DNA from: Arthrobacter pigmenti
Lineage (GTDB): Bacteria > Actinomycetota > Actinomycetes > Actinomycetales > Micrococcaceae
Assembly: GCF_011927905.1 (NCBI RefSeq)
Contig: NZ_JAATJL010000001.1
Location: forward strand, 1,426,001-1,490,000
Direction: 5' to 3'
DNA length: 64,000 nt
Below the pieces are notes generated by a model, which did no database searches, was not told where the DNA came from, and worked only from the letters and a program-made list of their open reading frames with translations. Position 1 is the first letter of the stretch; every line of letters starts with the position of its first letter. The position numbers and the translations under genes are program-made. Of the stretch, positions 1 to 9,460 are shown piece by piece.

Positions 1-5
1 GCCAG

Positions 6-263
6 TCAGGCGGCGACGCGGGCCTTGACCTCCGAGACCGAGGGGTTGGTGGCCGTGCTGCCGTCGGGAAAGATGACGGTCGGAACGGTCTGGTTCCCGC
101 CATTGAGGGAAGCCACGAGCTCCGCGGTGCCTTCGACCTCCTCGATGTTGATTTCCTGGTAGCCGATGCCCTGCGCATCGAGCTGGGACTTCAGGCGGCG
201 GCAGTAACCGCACCAGGAGGTCGAAAACATGGTGATGGTACCGGCGGCGGGAGTGTAGTCCAC
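6..263 (-). CDS. mrx1: Mycoredoxin (glutaredoxin-like)
   Basis: This 85-residue protein is a single thioredoxin-fold domain. It has the redox motif CGYC at residues 18-21, a TVPTV segment carrying the cis-proline and a following GST-type loop. The CGYC motif, size and NGGN-TVPTV block are those of mycobacterial Mrx1, which reduces protein-mycothiol mixed disulfides in the cytoplasm. I chose the GTG at 261-263 because an AAGAGGAG ribosome site lies just upstream and homology begins there; the longer open frame adds only low-complexity residues. It is divergent from the chorismate mutase across 161 bases. Confidence 0.9.
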   Translation of the reverse strand: MDYTPAAGTITMFSTSWCGYCRRLKSQLDAQGIGYQEINIEEVEGTAELVASLNGGNQTVPTVIFPDGSTATNPSVSEVKARVAA

Positions 264-412
264 GGTGCTCCTCTTGTTCTGGGTTTGTTTGCTGTCTGGA
301 TGTCTTGCGTCGGCATGCACAACGCGCCTCGCAGCCCTGGCATTCCCACAGCTGGTTGGTCCGGGCAGCGCGCCTGCTGCGTAACAGCAGTGCCGAGGGC
401 AGTGCACTCACG

Positions 413-418
413 TAGTCT
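413..418 (+). promoter_or_regulatory. Putative -10 (TAGTCT) for a leaderless chorismate mutase mRNA
   Basis: TAGTCT ends six bases before the ATG at 425, and no Shine-Dalgarno sequence is visible. The start codon would coincide with the transcript 5' end. No good -35 was seen. Confidence 0.45.
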
Positions 419-424
419 CGGACT

Positions 425-748
425 ATGCCGAGCCCTCAAACGCCTGACTCCAAGAAGCCCGATGCGGCCAATGCCGAACAGTTGAACGCAGTGCGGATCG
501 CGATCAACGAGGTGGATGAGCAGATGGTGGGGCTGATCTCCCGGCGGGAACGCCTCGTTCGCCGCGCGGGATCACTCAAGCACGACGACGCCTCGGTGCG
601 CGCCCCCGCACGGGTGGAGCAGGTCATCGCGAACGTACGTGCTTATGCCGAGAAGCTGGACGTTGATCCAACTGTGGTGGAACAGACCTACCGGGCAATG
701 ATCGATGCCTTCATCGAATACGAGCTGAAGGTCCGCAGGGAACCCTAG
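425..748 (+). CDS. Chorismate mutase, AroQ type
   Basis: This 107-residue all-helical protein converts chorismate to prephenate, the committed step to phenylalanine and tyrosine. The AroQ layout is visible: an N-terminal helix with R24 in a RIAINEVDEQ context, a paired Arg at about residues 40-41, K52, the R63/E65 pair, and a final helix with Q87. The first 20 residues are a poorly conserved tail. It is a stand-alone enzyme with no fused prephenate dehydratase or DAHP synthase domain. It lies alone between mycoredoxin and thrS. Actinobacterial mutases of this type are often stimulated by DAHP synthase, which is not encoded nearby. Confidence 0.9.
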   Translation: MPSPQTPDSKKPDAANAEQLNAVRIAINEVDEQMVGLISRRERLVRRAGSLKHDDASVRAPARVEQVIANVRAYAEKLDVDPTVVEQTYRAMIDAFIEYELKVRREP

Positions 749-947
749 ACCCTCGAATAACATCAGTTGGACCCTCCCGCGGGCGCGGGAAGGCGACTGC
801 TGATTCGCATTGGTTGGCCACGGACGCAACCGATACCATCAAGGGACCGCGGCGGGAGTGTTGTGCTTCAGGCTCTGCGCCACCCGCCGGTACGGTTGTT
901 TGACCTATTGGATGTTAACCAGTTCGCCCCTACCAAGGAGACCCCAC

Positions 948-2966
948 GTGTCAGCGCCCCCATCAGTCACCCTCATCGTCAACGGCGAAGAGCAGCGGGT
1001 GACCACCGGGACCACCGGCGCGGACCTCTTCGGCGAGCAGCGGGACGTCGTCGTCGTTCGGGTGAACGGCGAACTGTGGGACCTCAGCCGTGCGCTCGAG
1101 GACGGCGCAGAGGTGGAACCGGTCACGATCGATTCGCCGCAGGGCCTCGAAGTTCTGCGTCACTCCGCTGCCCACGTCATGGCACAGGCGGTGCAGCAGC
1201 TACGCCCGGACGCGAAGCTGGGTATCGGTCCGTACATCACGGACGGCTTCTATTTCGATTTCGACGTCGTTGAGCCCTTCACGCCGGAAGACCTGAAGCA
1301 GCTCGAGAAAATGATGCTGAAGATCGTGAACGCCAACCAGTTGTTTGCCCGCCGCGAGGTAAGCGAAGCCGAGGCGCGCGAGGTGATGGTGGATGAGCCC
1401 TACAAGCTTGAGCTGATCGACCTCAAGGGTGGCAGCAGCGGGGACATCACCGACGACGACGGCGCTTCCGTCGAGGTCGGCGCCGGCGAACTGACCATTT
1501 ACGACAACGTGGACCGCAAGTCGGGAGAGACCGTCTGGAAGGACCTCTGCCGCGGACCCCACCTGCCGAACACCAAGCTCATCTCCAACGCGTACGCATT
1601 GACGCGCTCCGCCGCCGCGTACTGGCGTGGGAGCGAAAAGAACAAGCAGCTGCAGCGGATCTACGGAACGGCCTGGCCCACCAAGGATGCGCTGAAGGCG
1701 TACCAGGAACGCCTTGCCGAAGCGGAACGCCGCGATCACCGCAAGCTCGGCAGCGAGCTCGACCTCTTCTCTTTCCCGGATGAGCTTGGTTCGGGTCTGC
1801 CCGTGTTCCATCCCAGGGGCGGCATCATCCGCAAGGCGATGGAGGACTACTCCCGCCAGCGTCATGTGGACGCGGGTTACGAGTTCGTGTACACGCCGCA
1901 CATCACCAAGGGGCATCTCTACGAGGTTTCGGGCCACCTCGACTGGTACCGGGACGGGATGTTCCCGCCCATGCACGTGGACGCGGAACTCGATGAGGAC
2001 GGCAACGTGCGCAAGCCCGGCCAGGACTATTACCTGAAGCCGATGAACTGCCCCATGCACAGCCTGGTGTTCCGGTCCCGCGGACGGTCCTACCGCGAAC
2101 TGCCACTCCGGTTGTTTGAATTCGGCTCCGTGTACCGCTACGAGAAGTCCGGCGTTGTGCATGGTCTCACGAGGGTTCGGGGGATGACCCAGGACGACGC
2201 CCACATCTACTGCACCCGCGAGCAGATGAAGGACGAGCTCACCACAACGCTCAACTTCGTGCTGGGGCTGCTGAAGGACTACGGGCTCGACGATTTCTAC
2301 CTCGAGCTCTCCACGAAGGACCCCGAGAAGTATGTGGGCGGCGACGCTGCGTGGGACGAGGCGACCCGCACCCTCGCGGAGGTGGCAGAGGCGTCCGGGC
2401 TTGAGCTGGTGCCGGATCCGGGTGGCGCTGCGTTCTATGGCCCGAAGATCTCAGTGCAGGCCCGCGACGCTATTGGCCGGACGTGGCAGATGTCCACCAT
2501 CCAGCTGGACTTCAACCTGCCGGAGCGCTTCGAGCTTGAATATCAGGCGGCGGACGGAACCCGCCAACGCCCGGTCATGATCCACCGTGCACTGTTCGGC
2601 TCCATTGAACGCTTCCTTGGCGTGCTCACCGAGCACTACGCCGGTGCATTTCCTGCCTGGCTGGCGCCCGTTCAGGTGTTGGCAATCCCGGTTGCGGATG
2701 CCTTCAACGACTACCTGTTCGACGTCGTCGACAAGCTCAAGGCTGAGGGGATCCGTGCGGAAGTGGATATCACCTCGGACCGGTTCCCGAAGAAAATCCG
2801 TACTGCCAGTAAGCAGAAGGTGCCGTTTGTGCTGATCGCCGGAGGCGACGACGTCGAGGCCGGCGCCGTTTCCTTCCGCTTCCGTGACGGCAGCCAGGAT
2901 AACCAGGTGCCGGTCGATGAAGCGGTGAAGCGGATCGTGGAAGCCGTCCGCAACAGGGAACAGTAG
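948..2966 (+). CDS. thrS: Threonyl-tRNA synthetase
   Basis: This 672-residue enzyme charges tRNA-Thr. The order of domains is an N-terminal TGS domain (about 1-65), an SAD editing domain with HSAAH near residue 72 and the CRGPH motif near residue 205, the class II catalytic core, and a C-terminal anticodon-binding domain (about 565-672). The core shows the zinc-site motif MNCPMH, a motif 2 ending in [13 protein letters not shown], and [12 protein letters not shown] (motif 3). The frame is open further upstream, but GTG at 948 follows AAGGAG (935-940) and begins the TGS homology. The 199-base leader shows no T-box AGGGTGG-type core. A HIT gene follows after six bases, as in other actinobacteria. 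Confidence 0.97.
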   Translation: MSAPPSVTLIVNGEEQRVTTGTTGADLFGEQRDVVVVRVNGELWDLSRALEDGAEVEPVTIDSPQGLEVLRHSAAHVMAQAVQQLRPDAKLGIGPYITDGFYFDFDVVEPFTPEDLKQLEKMMLKIVNANQLFARREVSEAEAREVMVDEPYKLELIDLKGGSSGDITDDDGASVEVGAGELTIYDNVDRKSGETVWKDLCRGPHLPNTKLISNAYALTRSAAAYWRGSEKNKQLQRIYGTAWPTKDALKAYQERLAEAERRDHRKLGSELDLFSFPDELGSGLPVFHPRGGIIRKAMEDYSRQRHVDAGYEFVYTPHITKGHLYEVSGHLDWYRDGMFPPMHVDAELDEDGNVRKPGQDYYLKPMNCPMHSLVFRSRGRSYRELPLRLFEFGSVYRYEKSGVVHGLTRVRGMTQDDAHIYCTREQMKDELTTTLNFVLGLLKDYGLDDFYLELSTKDPEKYVGGDAAWDEATRTLAEVAEASGLELVPDPGGAAFYGPKISVQARDAIGRTWQMSTIQLDFNLPERFELEYQAADGTRQRPVMIHRALFGSIERFLGVLTEHYAGAFPAWLAPVQVLAIPVADAFNDYLFDVVDKLKAEGIRAEVDITSDRFPKKIRTASKQKVPFVLIAGGDDVEAGAVSFRFRDGSQDNQVPVDEAVKRIVEAVRNREQ

Positions 2967-2972
2967 CCGCCG

Positions 2973-3596
2973 ATGCATGAGGACGCAGGCGCCGGCGGGC
3001 AGGACGCCGACGACGGAAACCTGACGGACGGTTTCGAGCTGCCCGGAGTGCCGGATTCCTTTCAGCGACTCTGGACGCCACATCGGATGGCGTACATCAA
3101 GGGGGGCCAGGGGCAGTCCAGCCGGCAGGAGGATTGTCCGTTCTGTGCGGCGCCTGAGCGTGCCGATGTTGATTCACTCATCGTGCATCGTGGGCAGACG
3201 GCGTATGTGGTCCTGAACCTGTTCCCCTACAACCCAGGTCACCTGCTGGTGTGTCCGTACCGCCACGTTCCGGACTACACGGACATCACGAGCCAGGAAA
3301 CGGTCGAGGTCGCGGAGCTTACCCAGACGGCAATGCACGCGCTGAGGAGCGTCGCGCGCCCCACTGGTTTCAATCTCGGGATGAATCAGGGCGTCACTGG
3401 CGGCGCGGGTATCGCAGCCCACCTGCACCAGCATGTGGTTCCGCGCTGGAGCGGCGACGGTAACTTCTTTCCGATCATCGCGCAGACGAAGGCGATCACG
3501 CAGACCCTTGACGAAGTGCGCGGGCAGCTTGCCGCTGCATGGGATGAGGCCAGTGCTGCCTGCTCCAAGGCGCCGGGGGCAGCCCATGCTGAATAA
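2973..3596 (+). CDS. HIT-family nucleotide hydrolase/phosphorylase
   Basis: This 207-residue cytosolic protein has the histidine-triad signature HLHQHVVPRW at about residues 150-159, an NLFPYNPGHLLV block and a CPFC pair near residue 55 that may bind zinc. The gene between thrS and pgsA in mycobacteria (Rv2613c type) is an Ap4A phosphorylase of this subgroup, so diadenosine polyphosphate breakdown is the likeliest role; the substrate is inferred from family and position only. The first 30 residues are an acidic, poorly conserved extension. Its 3' end overlaps the pgsA start by 11 bases, so the two are probably translationally coupled. Confidence 0.88.
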   Translation: MHEDAGAGGQDADDGNLTDGFELPGVPDSFQRLWTPHRMAYIKGGQGQSSRQEDCPFCAAPERADVDSLIVHRGQTAYVVLNLFPYNPGHLLVCPYRHVPDYTDITSQETVEVAELTQTAMHALRSVARPTGFNLGMNQGVTGGAGIAAHLHQHVVPRWSGDGNFFPIIAQTKAITQTLDEVRGQLAAAWDEASAACSKAPGAAHAE

Positions 3597-4191
3597 GTAC
3601 ACACGCACGTTCTTCACTGCGCTCTTCACGCCGTTGGCCACACTGCTGTTGAAGTGGAAGGTAACGCCCGACGCCGTCACCGTCGTAGGGACACTCGGGG
3701 TAGCCGGCGGAGCCCTGGTGTTCTATCCGCTTGGGCAGCTGTTCTGGGGCACCGTGTTCATCACGCTGTTCGTGTTCTCCGACATTGTGGACGGCATCAT
3801 GGCCCGCACGCAGGGCCGCAGCGGATCGTGGGGCAGCTTCCTGGATTCCACTCTGGACCGGATCGCGGACGGCGCCCTGTTCGCCGGCGTCGCGATCTGG
3901 TTCTTCCTGGGTGGGAGCAACAGCGCCGTAGCGTTGGCCGCCCTGGCCTGCCTCGTACTCGGGATGATCGTGTCCTATGCTCGAGCCAAGGCGGAGTCAC
4001 TCGGCTATACAGCGAACGTGGGAATCGCTGAACGCGCTGAGCGTCTCGTCTCGGTACTTGTCGTGACGGGCCTGACGGGACTCGGGCTGCCGGAGGTGGT
4101 GCTGCTCGCCGTCCTGATCCTGCTCGCGCTGGCCAGCGTCATCACCATCATTCAGCGCATCCGGGCGGTCAGGCTGCAGGCGACAGCCTGA
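3586..4191 (+). CDS. pgsA: CDP-alcohol phosphatidyltransferase, probable phosphatidylinositol-phosphate synthase
   Basis: This 201-residue integral membrane enzyme has about six hydrophobic segments. It carries the complete CDP-alcohol phosphotransferase motif DG-x2-AR-x8-G-x3-D-x3-D (DGIMAR at about residues 66-71, ending in DSTLD). In actinobacteria the gene after thrS and the HIT gene makes phosphatidylinositol phosphate from CDP-diacylglycerol and inositol phosphate, the first step to PI and PI mannosides. I place the start at the ATG at 3586 (MLNKYTR), inside the HIT gene. The acyltransferase and mannosyltransferase genes that follow it in Mycobacterium are absent; pdxS comes next after 136 bases. 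Confidence 0.88.
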   Translation: MLNKYTRTFFTALFTPLATLLLKWKVTPDAVTVVGTLGVAGGALVFYPLGQLFWGTVFITLFVFSDIVDGIMARTQGRSGSWGSFLDSTLDRIADGALFAGVAIWFFLGGSNSAVALAALACLVLGMIVSYARAKAESLGYTANVGIAERAERLVSVLVVTGLTGLGLPEVVLLAVLILLALASVITIIQRIRAVRLQATA

Positions 4192-4327
4192 CCGAAATCC
4201 GCCTGTCGGTCTGCTGTCCGGGTGCACAACCGGATCGCCGTTACGCGCACTTGCTGACTGGCGCTTATCAGTCCCGCACGGACGTATCATGGAATGTCAT
4301 CTTTTCTCTACCCCGAGGGGCCAAACT

Positions 4328-5242
4328 GTGTCCACTGTTGAAGAAGCTTCGACCACCGCGCCAGTGACCGGCAGCAGCCGGGTCAAGCGCGGGATGGCGG
4401 AAATGCTCAAGGGCGGCGTCATCATGGATGTTGTCACCCCGGAGCAGGCACGCATCGCTGAGGATGCCGGTGCCGTGGCTGTCATGGCGCTTGAGCGGGT
4501 GCCCGCGGACATCCGCGCGCAGGGCGGCGTCTCCCGGATGTCCGATCCCGACATGATCGACGGCATCATCGAAGCCGTTTCCATCCCGGTGATGGCCAAG
4601 GCCCGGATCGGCCACTTCGTCGAGGCGCAGGTGCTGCAGGCCCTTGGCGTGGACTACATCGACGAGTCCGAGGTGCTGACCCCGGCCGACTACACGAACC
4701 ACATCGACAAGTGGAAGTTCACGGTTCCCTTCGTGTGCGGCGCAACCAATCTCGGTGAAGCGCTGAGGCGCATCAACGAGGGTGCGGCGATGATCCGTTC
4801 CAAGGGTGAGGCGGGAACCGGCGACGTCTCGAACGCCACAATGCACATGCGTAAGATCCGGTCGGAAATCTCGCGCCTGAGCTCCATGGCTGAGGATGAG
4901 CTGTACGTTGCCGCAAAGGAACTGCAGGCTCCGTTCGAGCTGGTGAAGGAAGTTGCAGCCGCAGGCAAGCTTCCGGTGGTGCTCTTCACCGCAGGCGGCA
5001 TCGCTACCCCGGCTGACGCTGCGATGATGATGCAGCTTGGTGCTGACGGCGTCTTTGTGGGCTCCGGCATCTTCAAGGCGGGGAACCCGGCGGAGCGTGC
5101 CGCTGCCATCGTAAAGGCAACCACTTTCCACGATGATCCCGACATGGTGGCCAAGGTTTCCCGCGGCCTTGGCGAAGCGATGGTCGGCATCAACGTGGAT
5201 GAAATTCCGCAGCCGCACCGCCTCGCTGAGCGCGGCTGGTAA
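4328..5242 (+). CDS. pdxS: Pyridoxal 5'-phosphate synthase subunit PdxS
   Basis: This 304-residue TIM-barrel synthase makes PLP from ribose 5-phosphate, glyceraldehyde 3-phosphate and ammonia, with PdxT supplying the ammonia. D34, the first active-site lysine K91 (VMAKARIGH) and the second lysine K159 (RSKGEAGTG) are all present, and the C terminus ends in the usual ERGW. Start: GTG at 4328, seven bases after GAGGGG (4315-4320). The first 15 residues are a Ser/Thr-rich extension. Its partner pdxT lies 7.6 kb downstream rather than adjacent. A strong hairpin follows the gene. Confidence 0.97.
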   Translation: MSTVEEASTTAPVTGSSRVKRGMAEMLKGGVIMDVVTPEQARIAEDAGAVAVMALERVPADIRAQGGVSRMSDPDMIDGIIEAVSIPVMAKARIGHFVEAQVLQALGVDYIDESEVLTPADYTNHIDKWKFTVPFVCGATNLGEALRRINEGAAMIRSKGEAGTGDVSNATMHMRKIRSEISRLSSMAEDELYVAAKELQAPFELVKEVAAAGKLPVVLFTAGGIATPADAAMMMQLGADGVFVGSGIFKAGNPAERAAAIVKATTFHDDPDMVAKVSRGLGEAMVGINVDEIPQPHRLAERGW

Positions 5243-5263
5243 CCCATAGCGATCGGTGGGCGG

Positions 5264-5291
5264 AAGGGGTCGGATGAAAATCCGGCCCCTT
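5264..5291 (+). terminator. Stem-loop terminator after pdxS
   Basis: A 12-base-pair stem (5264-5275 with 5280-5291, one G-U pair) closes a GAAA tetraloop and is followed by a short T run. It lies 21 bases after the pdxS stop and isolates pdxS from the CapA gene. Confidence 0.8.
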
Positions 5292-5337
5292 TCGCCGTTC
5301 CCAGACGGAGAATTCCCGGGGGAGAAACGTAACGGCC

Positions 5338-5343
5338 TATCCT
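5338..5343 (+). promoter_or_regulatory. Putative -10 (TATCCT) for a leaderless capA-like mRNA
   Basis: TATCCT ends six bases before the GTG at 5350. No Shine-Dalgarno sequence is present in those six bases, and no clear -35 is seen. Confidence 0.45.
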
Positions 5344-5349
5344 GAAAGC

Positions 5350-6606
5350 GTGGATGGGCGAAGATTTCGCGGGGGAGCGGCGGCGCTGGCGGTGCTGCTG
5401 GCACTGTCGGCCTGCGTCGGTGCGGACCAGGACCCTGCGGGCAGTGCCGACGGAAGCGCGCTGGCAACCAGCACGAGTACGCTTCAATCTCCGCCCGACC
5501 CGTCGCCGTCGATCCCCGCCGAGTCCGAGGGAGCGGCCGAAACCCCTGTTCCGAGCGGTCCTGCGTGCCCGGCGGCTGCGTGCACCAGCGTCGTCGTCTC
5601 GGGTGACCTGCTCCTGCACGAGGCCCTATGGGAGCAGGCACGCGCAGACGGCGGAGGCACCCTCGATTTCGGAGCACTCCTTGCTGCCCAGGAGGAGTAC
5701 GTGGGGCCGGCGAGTCTGGCCATCTGCCACCAGGAAACTCCGCTCGCTGCGCCGGACGGACCCTTCTCGGGTTTTCCGGCCTTCAATGTGCCGCCGCAGA
5801 TCGCGGATGCCGTCGTTGAGGTGGGCTATGACGCGTGCACCACGGCGAGCAACCACACAATCGATGCCGGGACCGCAGGAGTCGACCGCACGCTGGACAC
5901 ACTGGACAGCGCAGGCCTGGAGCACACCGGCTCATACCGCAGCCCCGACGCCGTCGCACCGTTGATCGTGGATGCGGGGGATGCGCGCATCGCCGTCATC
6001 ATCGGAACCTACGCACTCAACGGACTCGTTCCCGAGTTCCCCTGGCAGGTGGACCTGCTGGATCCGGCGGCCATGATTGAGAAGGCGCGTCAGGCGCGTG
6101 CCGCGGGCGCCGACCTTGTCCTCGCCGCAGTCCACGCGGGTGATGAGTACGCCGACTACGCCAACGCACAGCAGCAACAGGTTGCGCACGCACTGGCGGA
6201 CAGCGGCGAGTTCGACCTCATCTACGGTCATCACAGCCACTCCGTGCTGCCGATCGAGAAGTACAACGGCGTCTGGATCGTCTACGGACTGGGCAATACC
6301 CTCGCCGCCCACGTGACCCCGGACATCCGGAACACCGAGGGCATCCTGGCCCGGGCAGACTTCCAACAAAACGACGACGGCGTGTGGCACGTTGAGGAAC
6401 TTCGCTGGCTCCCAGCCACCTGGAACGGTCCCGAACACCGCTGGTGCCCGGTCGCCGCCGATCAGCTCGAGAAGATGGCGGCAGAGGGTACCGCCTGCGT
6501 GAGCGCCGCTGAAGACGCCGCCAGCAGGGAGCGGACCAGGGTGACTGTGGAGTCAATGGGCGCCGCTGAGCAGGGCGCCCGGGAATGGTTGCTGGAGCAA
6601 CCCTGA
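5350..6606 (+). CDS. CapA-family metallophosphatase-like lipoprotein (copy 1)
   Basis: This 418-residue protein begins with a positively charged start, a hydrophobic stretch and an LSAC lipobox (Cys near residue 21), so it is probably an exported lipoprotein. A Ser/Pro/Glu-rich linker of about 50 residues follows. The rest matches the CapA/PgsA calcineurin-like fold: GDLLLH at the start, ASNHTIDAG, VHAGDEY, GHHSHSVLPIE and a YGLGN block. Family members take part in poly-gamma-glutamate capsule synthesis or act as phosphatases; the substrate here is unknown and no CapB/CapC-like genes are nearby. A second copy lies at 9461-10708 with the same blocks and the same C-terminal tail. Confidence 0.85.
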   Translation: MDGRRFRGGAAALAVLLALSACVGADQDPAGSADGSALATSTSTLQSPPDPSPSIPAESEGAAETPVPSGPACPAAACTSVVVSGDLLLHEALWEQARADGGGTLDFGALLAAQEEYVGPASLAICHQETPLAAPDGPFSGFPAFNVPPQIADAVVEVGYDACTTASNHTIDAGTAGVDRTLDTLDSAGLEHTGSYRSPDAVAPLIVDAGDARIAVIIGTYALNGLVPEFPWQVDLLDPAAMIEKARQARAAGADLVLAAVHAGDEYADYANAQQQQVAHALADSGEFDLIYGHHSHSVLPIEKYNGVWIVYGLGNTLAAHVTPDIRNTEGILARADFQQNDDGVWHVEELRWLPATWNGPEHRWCPVAADQLEKMAAEGTACVSAAEDAASRERTRVTVESMGAAEQGAREWLLEQP

Positions 6607-6628
6607 AAGCACTAAGGGCAGAACGCTC

Positions 6629-7345
6629 TCACCGGTCGAGGTGCAGCCACCACGTCTGCCCGCGCCCAATCAGGTCAAAACCCCGCCGGGAGTACAGCTC
6701 ATATCCCGCCGGGGTCGCATTGAGCGCCAACTCCTTCGCGCCAGCCGCTGCAGCCTGACCCCCGGCAGCGGCCAGCAGCGCTGTCCCGAGTCCGCGACGG
6801 CGGTGCTGGGGAAGCACCTCCATGTTGAAGATACCTCCCAGAGTGCTGGAGCCGCCCGCGGAACGGTCGAAGAAGGAATAAGCAGCACCGGCGGCCGCAC
6901 CATCCACGCGGGCAAGCGCGTGCCATGCCCGCGCCGGTGCAGCGCTGACCACCGCCAGTTCGGCGGCGAGAACACCGGAGTACTCAGGTACTTCCGACGT
7001 AAGCTCCACGCCGTCCGTGCGGAATGTGGAGAGCGCGTCGGCTGGCGCGCTCATCCACCAGGGCTGCCACCCGGGTGTGAATCCGAACTCCGCCAGACCG
7101 GTTGCACGCACAGCGCCGTTCAGCCAGACGCCGACTGTCCGCGCGCCCAGGCGGACCCCCTCGGCCAGGCCCGGCCTCAACCCCGCCGTGGAGATTCTTG
7201 CGGGGAACATCAGCATGAGTTCTGAGCGCGCAGGCAGCCAGATCCAGTCGCACTCGTGGGTGGAGAACGTGCGGCCGCCGGTTGCCTGTGCCAGCGCGGC
7301 GTACCAGGACCGCTGGAGACGTTGGCAACCGGCGATCGTCGTCAT
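6629..7345 (-). CDS. GNAT-family N-acetyltransferase
   Basis: This 238-residue protein has one C-terminal GNAT domain. The acetyl-CoA motif A is clear (NMEVLPQHRRRGLGTALL, about residues 173-190) and is followed by the motif B region ending in YELYSRRGFDLIGRG. The N-terminal half, rich in Trp, is less conserved and may form the acceptor site. The acceptor cannot be told from sequence. Its ATG overlaps the stop of the upstream M3 peptidase in an ATGA arrangement, so the two are one operon, and it converges on capA copy 1 with only 22 bases between the stops. Confidence 0.85.
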   Translation of the reverse strand: MTTIAGCQRLQRSWYAALAQATGGRTFSTHECDWIWLPARSELMLMFPARISTAGLRPGLAEGVRLGARTVGVWLNGAVRATGLAEFGFTPGWQPWWMSAPADALSTFRTDGVELTSEVPEYSGVLAAELAVVSAAPARAWHALARVDGAAAGAAYSFFDRSAGGSSTLGGIFNMEVLPQHRRRGLGTALLAAAGGQAAAAGAKELALNATPAGYELYSRRGFDLIGRGQTWWLHLDR

Positions 7346-9360
7346 GCCTGTTCGGCCAGGCCCCTGCGCTCAAGAAGGGGCTCAATGCTCGCAGCGCGTC
7401 CGCGGAAGGTCCTGAACGCTTCGAGCGGATCAACACTGTATCCGCGTGAGAGCAGCTCCTTGCGGAAGTGTTCTCCGTTTGCCCGGGTCAGGCCGCCGGC
7501 TTCCTTGAACCACTCGACGGTGTCCGCGTCCAGCACTTCACTCCAGATGTAGGCGTAGTACGCGGCCGAGTATCCGCCGCCGAAGATGTGCTTGAAGTAT
7601 CCGGTACGGTAGCGCGGCGGCACTGGCGTGTAGTCCACACCAGCCTCCCGCAACGCCTGCTGCTCGAAGGCGAGCGGATCCTCCACCGTGGCCCCCGGCG
7701 TCAGTTCGTGCCAGGCGAGGTCGAGCAGCGCTGCCCCAAGGTACTCAGTGGTTGCGAACCCCTCGCCCCACTGCTGGGCGGCCAGAAGCTTGTCGATTGT
7801 TTCCGCAGGGAGCGGTTCTCCGGTCCGGTAGTGGCGCGCGTAGTTGTTCACCACCTCCGGCCACAGGATCCACATCTCGTTGACCTGCGAGGGATATTCG
7901 ACGAAGTCACGCGGCACCGATGTCCCCGAGAACAACGGGTAGGTGACGTCTGAGAACAGGCCGTGCAGGGCGTGGCCGAACTCGTGGAAGGTGGTGCGCA
8001 TCTGGTCGTAGGTCAGGAGCGTCGGTTCCCCTGCCGGCGGCTTGGACACGTTCAGGTTGTTCACGACGACGGCGCGCGTTCCGGTGAGCCGGGCCTGCTC
8101 CACGAAGGAGTTCATCCAGGCGCCGCCGTTCTTGGTGTCACGGGTGTAGTAGTCGCCCAGGAACAAACCAAGCTCGGTGCCGTCTTCCTCACGAACCTCC
8201 CAGACCCTCACATCCGGGTGGTAACCCTGAAGATCATCCCGCTCATGGAAGGTGAGTCCGTACAGTTTGTTGGCTGCGAAGAAGACACCGTCCTTGAGTA
8301 CGCGCTCCAATTCGAAGTAGGGGCGGAGGGCAGCGAGGTCAACATCGAACCGTTCGGTTCGGACCTTCTCCGAGTAGAACGCCCAGTCCCACGCTTCGAT
8401 CGGGTGACCGGCCGCCGCCTCGAGTTCCTGCGCCTCGGCGCGGGCATTCAGTACGGCCGGCTTCGCGAGCCGGTCGAGCATCTGGTGAATGGCATCCAGC
8501 GACGGCGCCGTCTGATCATCCGTTGCCAGCGCGGCGTGGTTCTCGAAGCCGAGCAGTGCCGCGCGTTCGGCCCGCAGTGCGGCCATGCGGGCGGCTACCC
8601 CGGTGGTGTTGTTGTCGTTGTCCCGGAATCCCCTGTTGACCGATGCTTCGTACAGACGCTGACGGGTCTCGCGATTGGTAATTGTCTCCAGCGCCGGCTG
8701 GGCGGTGGGAAGGATCAGGGTCAGCAGATACCCGTCGGGGTGTCCGGCAGCCTTTGCGGCATTGCCCGCCGCTTCCAGGTCGTCATCGGTTAGCCCGTCC
8801 AGCTCAGCGGGATCCGTGACCAGCACAGCGGAATCGTTCATCTCCCTGAGGAGGCGCTGCGAGAAGTCAGTGCTCAGGCGCGAGAGTTCACCGTTCAGCT
8901 CCCGCAGGCGTTGCTGGGCCGCAGGCTCGAGCTGTGCACCGGCACGGACGAAGTGCTGCCGGTACTCCTGGACCAACCGGGCCGATTCTGCGTCAAGGCC
9001 TTCCACCGGCACTGCGTTGACCCGTTCGAACAGCGATCCGTTGAGGTAGATGTTGTCTTCGTGGGCAGCCATTTTCGGCGCGATCTCCTGCTCGATCGCC
9101 TGAATGCCCTCCGTCGAGTGGGACGAGGAGTTGTTGTAGAACACCAGCGCCACCCTGCGAAGCGCCTGCCCGGCGCGCTCAAGGGCGACGATCGTGTTTT
9201 CGAACGTCGGAGGCTCGGTGTTGCCGGCAATTGAATCCAATTCAGCGAGATGCTCGCTGAATCCGGCCTCGAAGGCGGGCAGGAAATGTTCCTCGCGGAT
9301 CTGTGCGAAAGGCGGCAGCTGGTACGGCAGTGTACTCGTGGTCGAAAAAGGGTTGCTCAT
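7342..9360 (-). CDS. M3A-family metallopeptidase, Dcp/oligopeptidase A-like
   Basis: This 672-residue zinc peptidase has the HEFGHALH motif of family M3 near residues 460-467, with the downstream glutamate supplied by the VEYPSQVNEMW block about 25 residues later. Length and architecture (long helical N-terminal half, catalytic C-terminal half) fit peptidyl-dipeptidase Dcp or oligopeptidase A. No signal peptide is seen, so it probably degrades short peptides in the cytoplasm. The frame is open far upstream, but homology begins at the ATG at 9360 (MSNPFST), which is preceded by AAAGG. It is divergent from capA copy 2 (100 bases) and precedes the GNAT gene in an operon. Confidence 0.92.
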   Translation of the reverse strand: MSNPFSTTSTLPYQLPPFAQIREEHFLPAFEAGFSEHLAELDSIAGNTEPPTFENTIVALERAGQALRRVALVFYNNSSSHSTEGIQAIEQEIAPKMAAHEDNIYLNGSLFERVNAVPVEGLDAESARLVQEYRQHFVRAGAQLEPAAQQRLRELNGELSRLSTDFSQRLLREMNDSAVLVTDPAELDGLTDDDLEAAGNAAKAAGHPDGYLLTLILPTAQPALETITNRETRQRLYEASVNRGFRDNDNNTTGVAARMAALRAERAALLGFENHAALATDDQTAPSLDAIHQMLDRLAKPAVLNARAEAQELEAAAGHPIEAWDWAFYSEKVRTERFDVDLAALRPYFELERVLKDGVFFAANKLYGLTFHERDDLQGYHPDVRVWEVREEDGTELGLFLGDYYTRDTKNGGAWMNSFVEQARLTGTRAVVVNNLNVSKPPAGEPTLLTYDQMRTTFHEFGHALHGLFSDVTYPLFSGTSVPRDFVEYPSQVNEMWILWPEVVNNYARHYRTGEPLPAETIDKLLAAQQWGEGFATTEYLGAALLDLAWHELTPGATVEDPLAFEQQALREAGVDYTPVPPRYRTGYFKHIFGGGYSAAYYAYIWSEVLDADTVEWFKEAGGLTRANGEHFRKELLSRGYSVDPLEAFRTFRGRAASIEPLLERRGLAEQA

Positions 9361-9460
9361 GAGAACCAACCTTTGCACAACGGGCGTCACCTCTCCAGCG
9401 AATACCGCTTCTTCGAGTACCCCCGACCTATCATGGAAGTTCACGATCGAGGAGGACGTA

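Noticed and set aside
749-947. T-box riboswitch upstream of thrS
   Set aside because: The leader contains AGGGACCGCGGCGGGAG-like bases but no AGGGTGGNACCGCG T-box core, and no specifier stem could be drawn.
1200-2204. 334-residue minus-strand frame opposite thrS
   Set aside because: It is a GC-codon shadow of thrS with no recognisable domain and no ribosome site.
5350-6606. A poly-gamma-glutamate capsule operon
   Set aside because: CapA-type proteins are present but no CapB/PgsB ligase, CapC or CapD gene is in the window.
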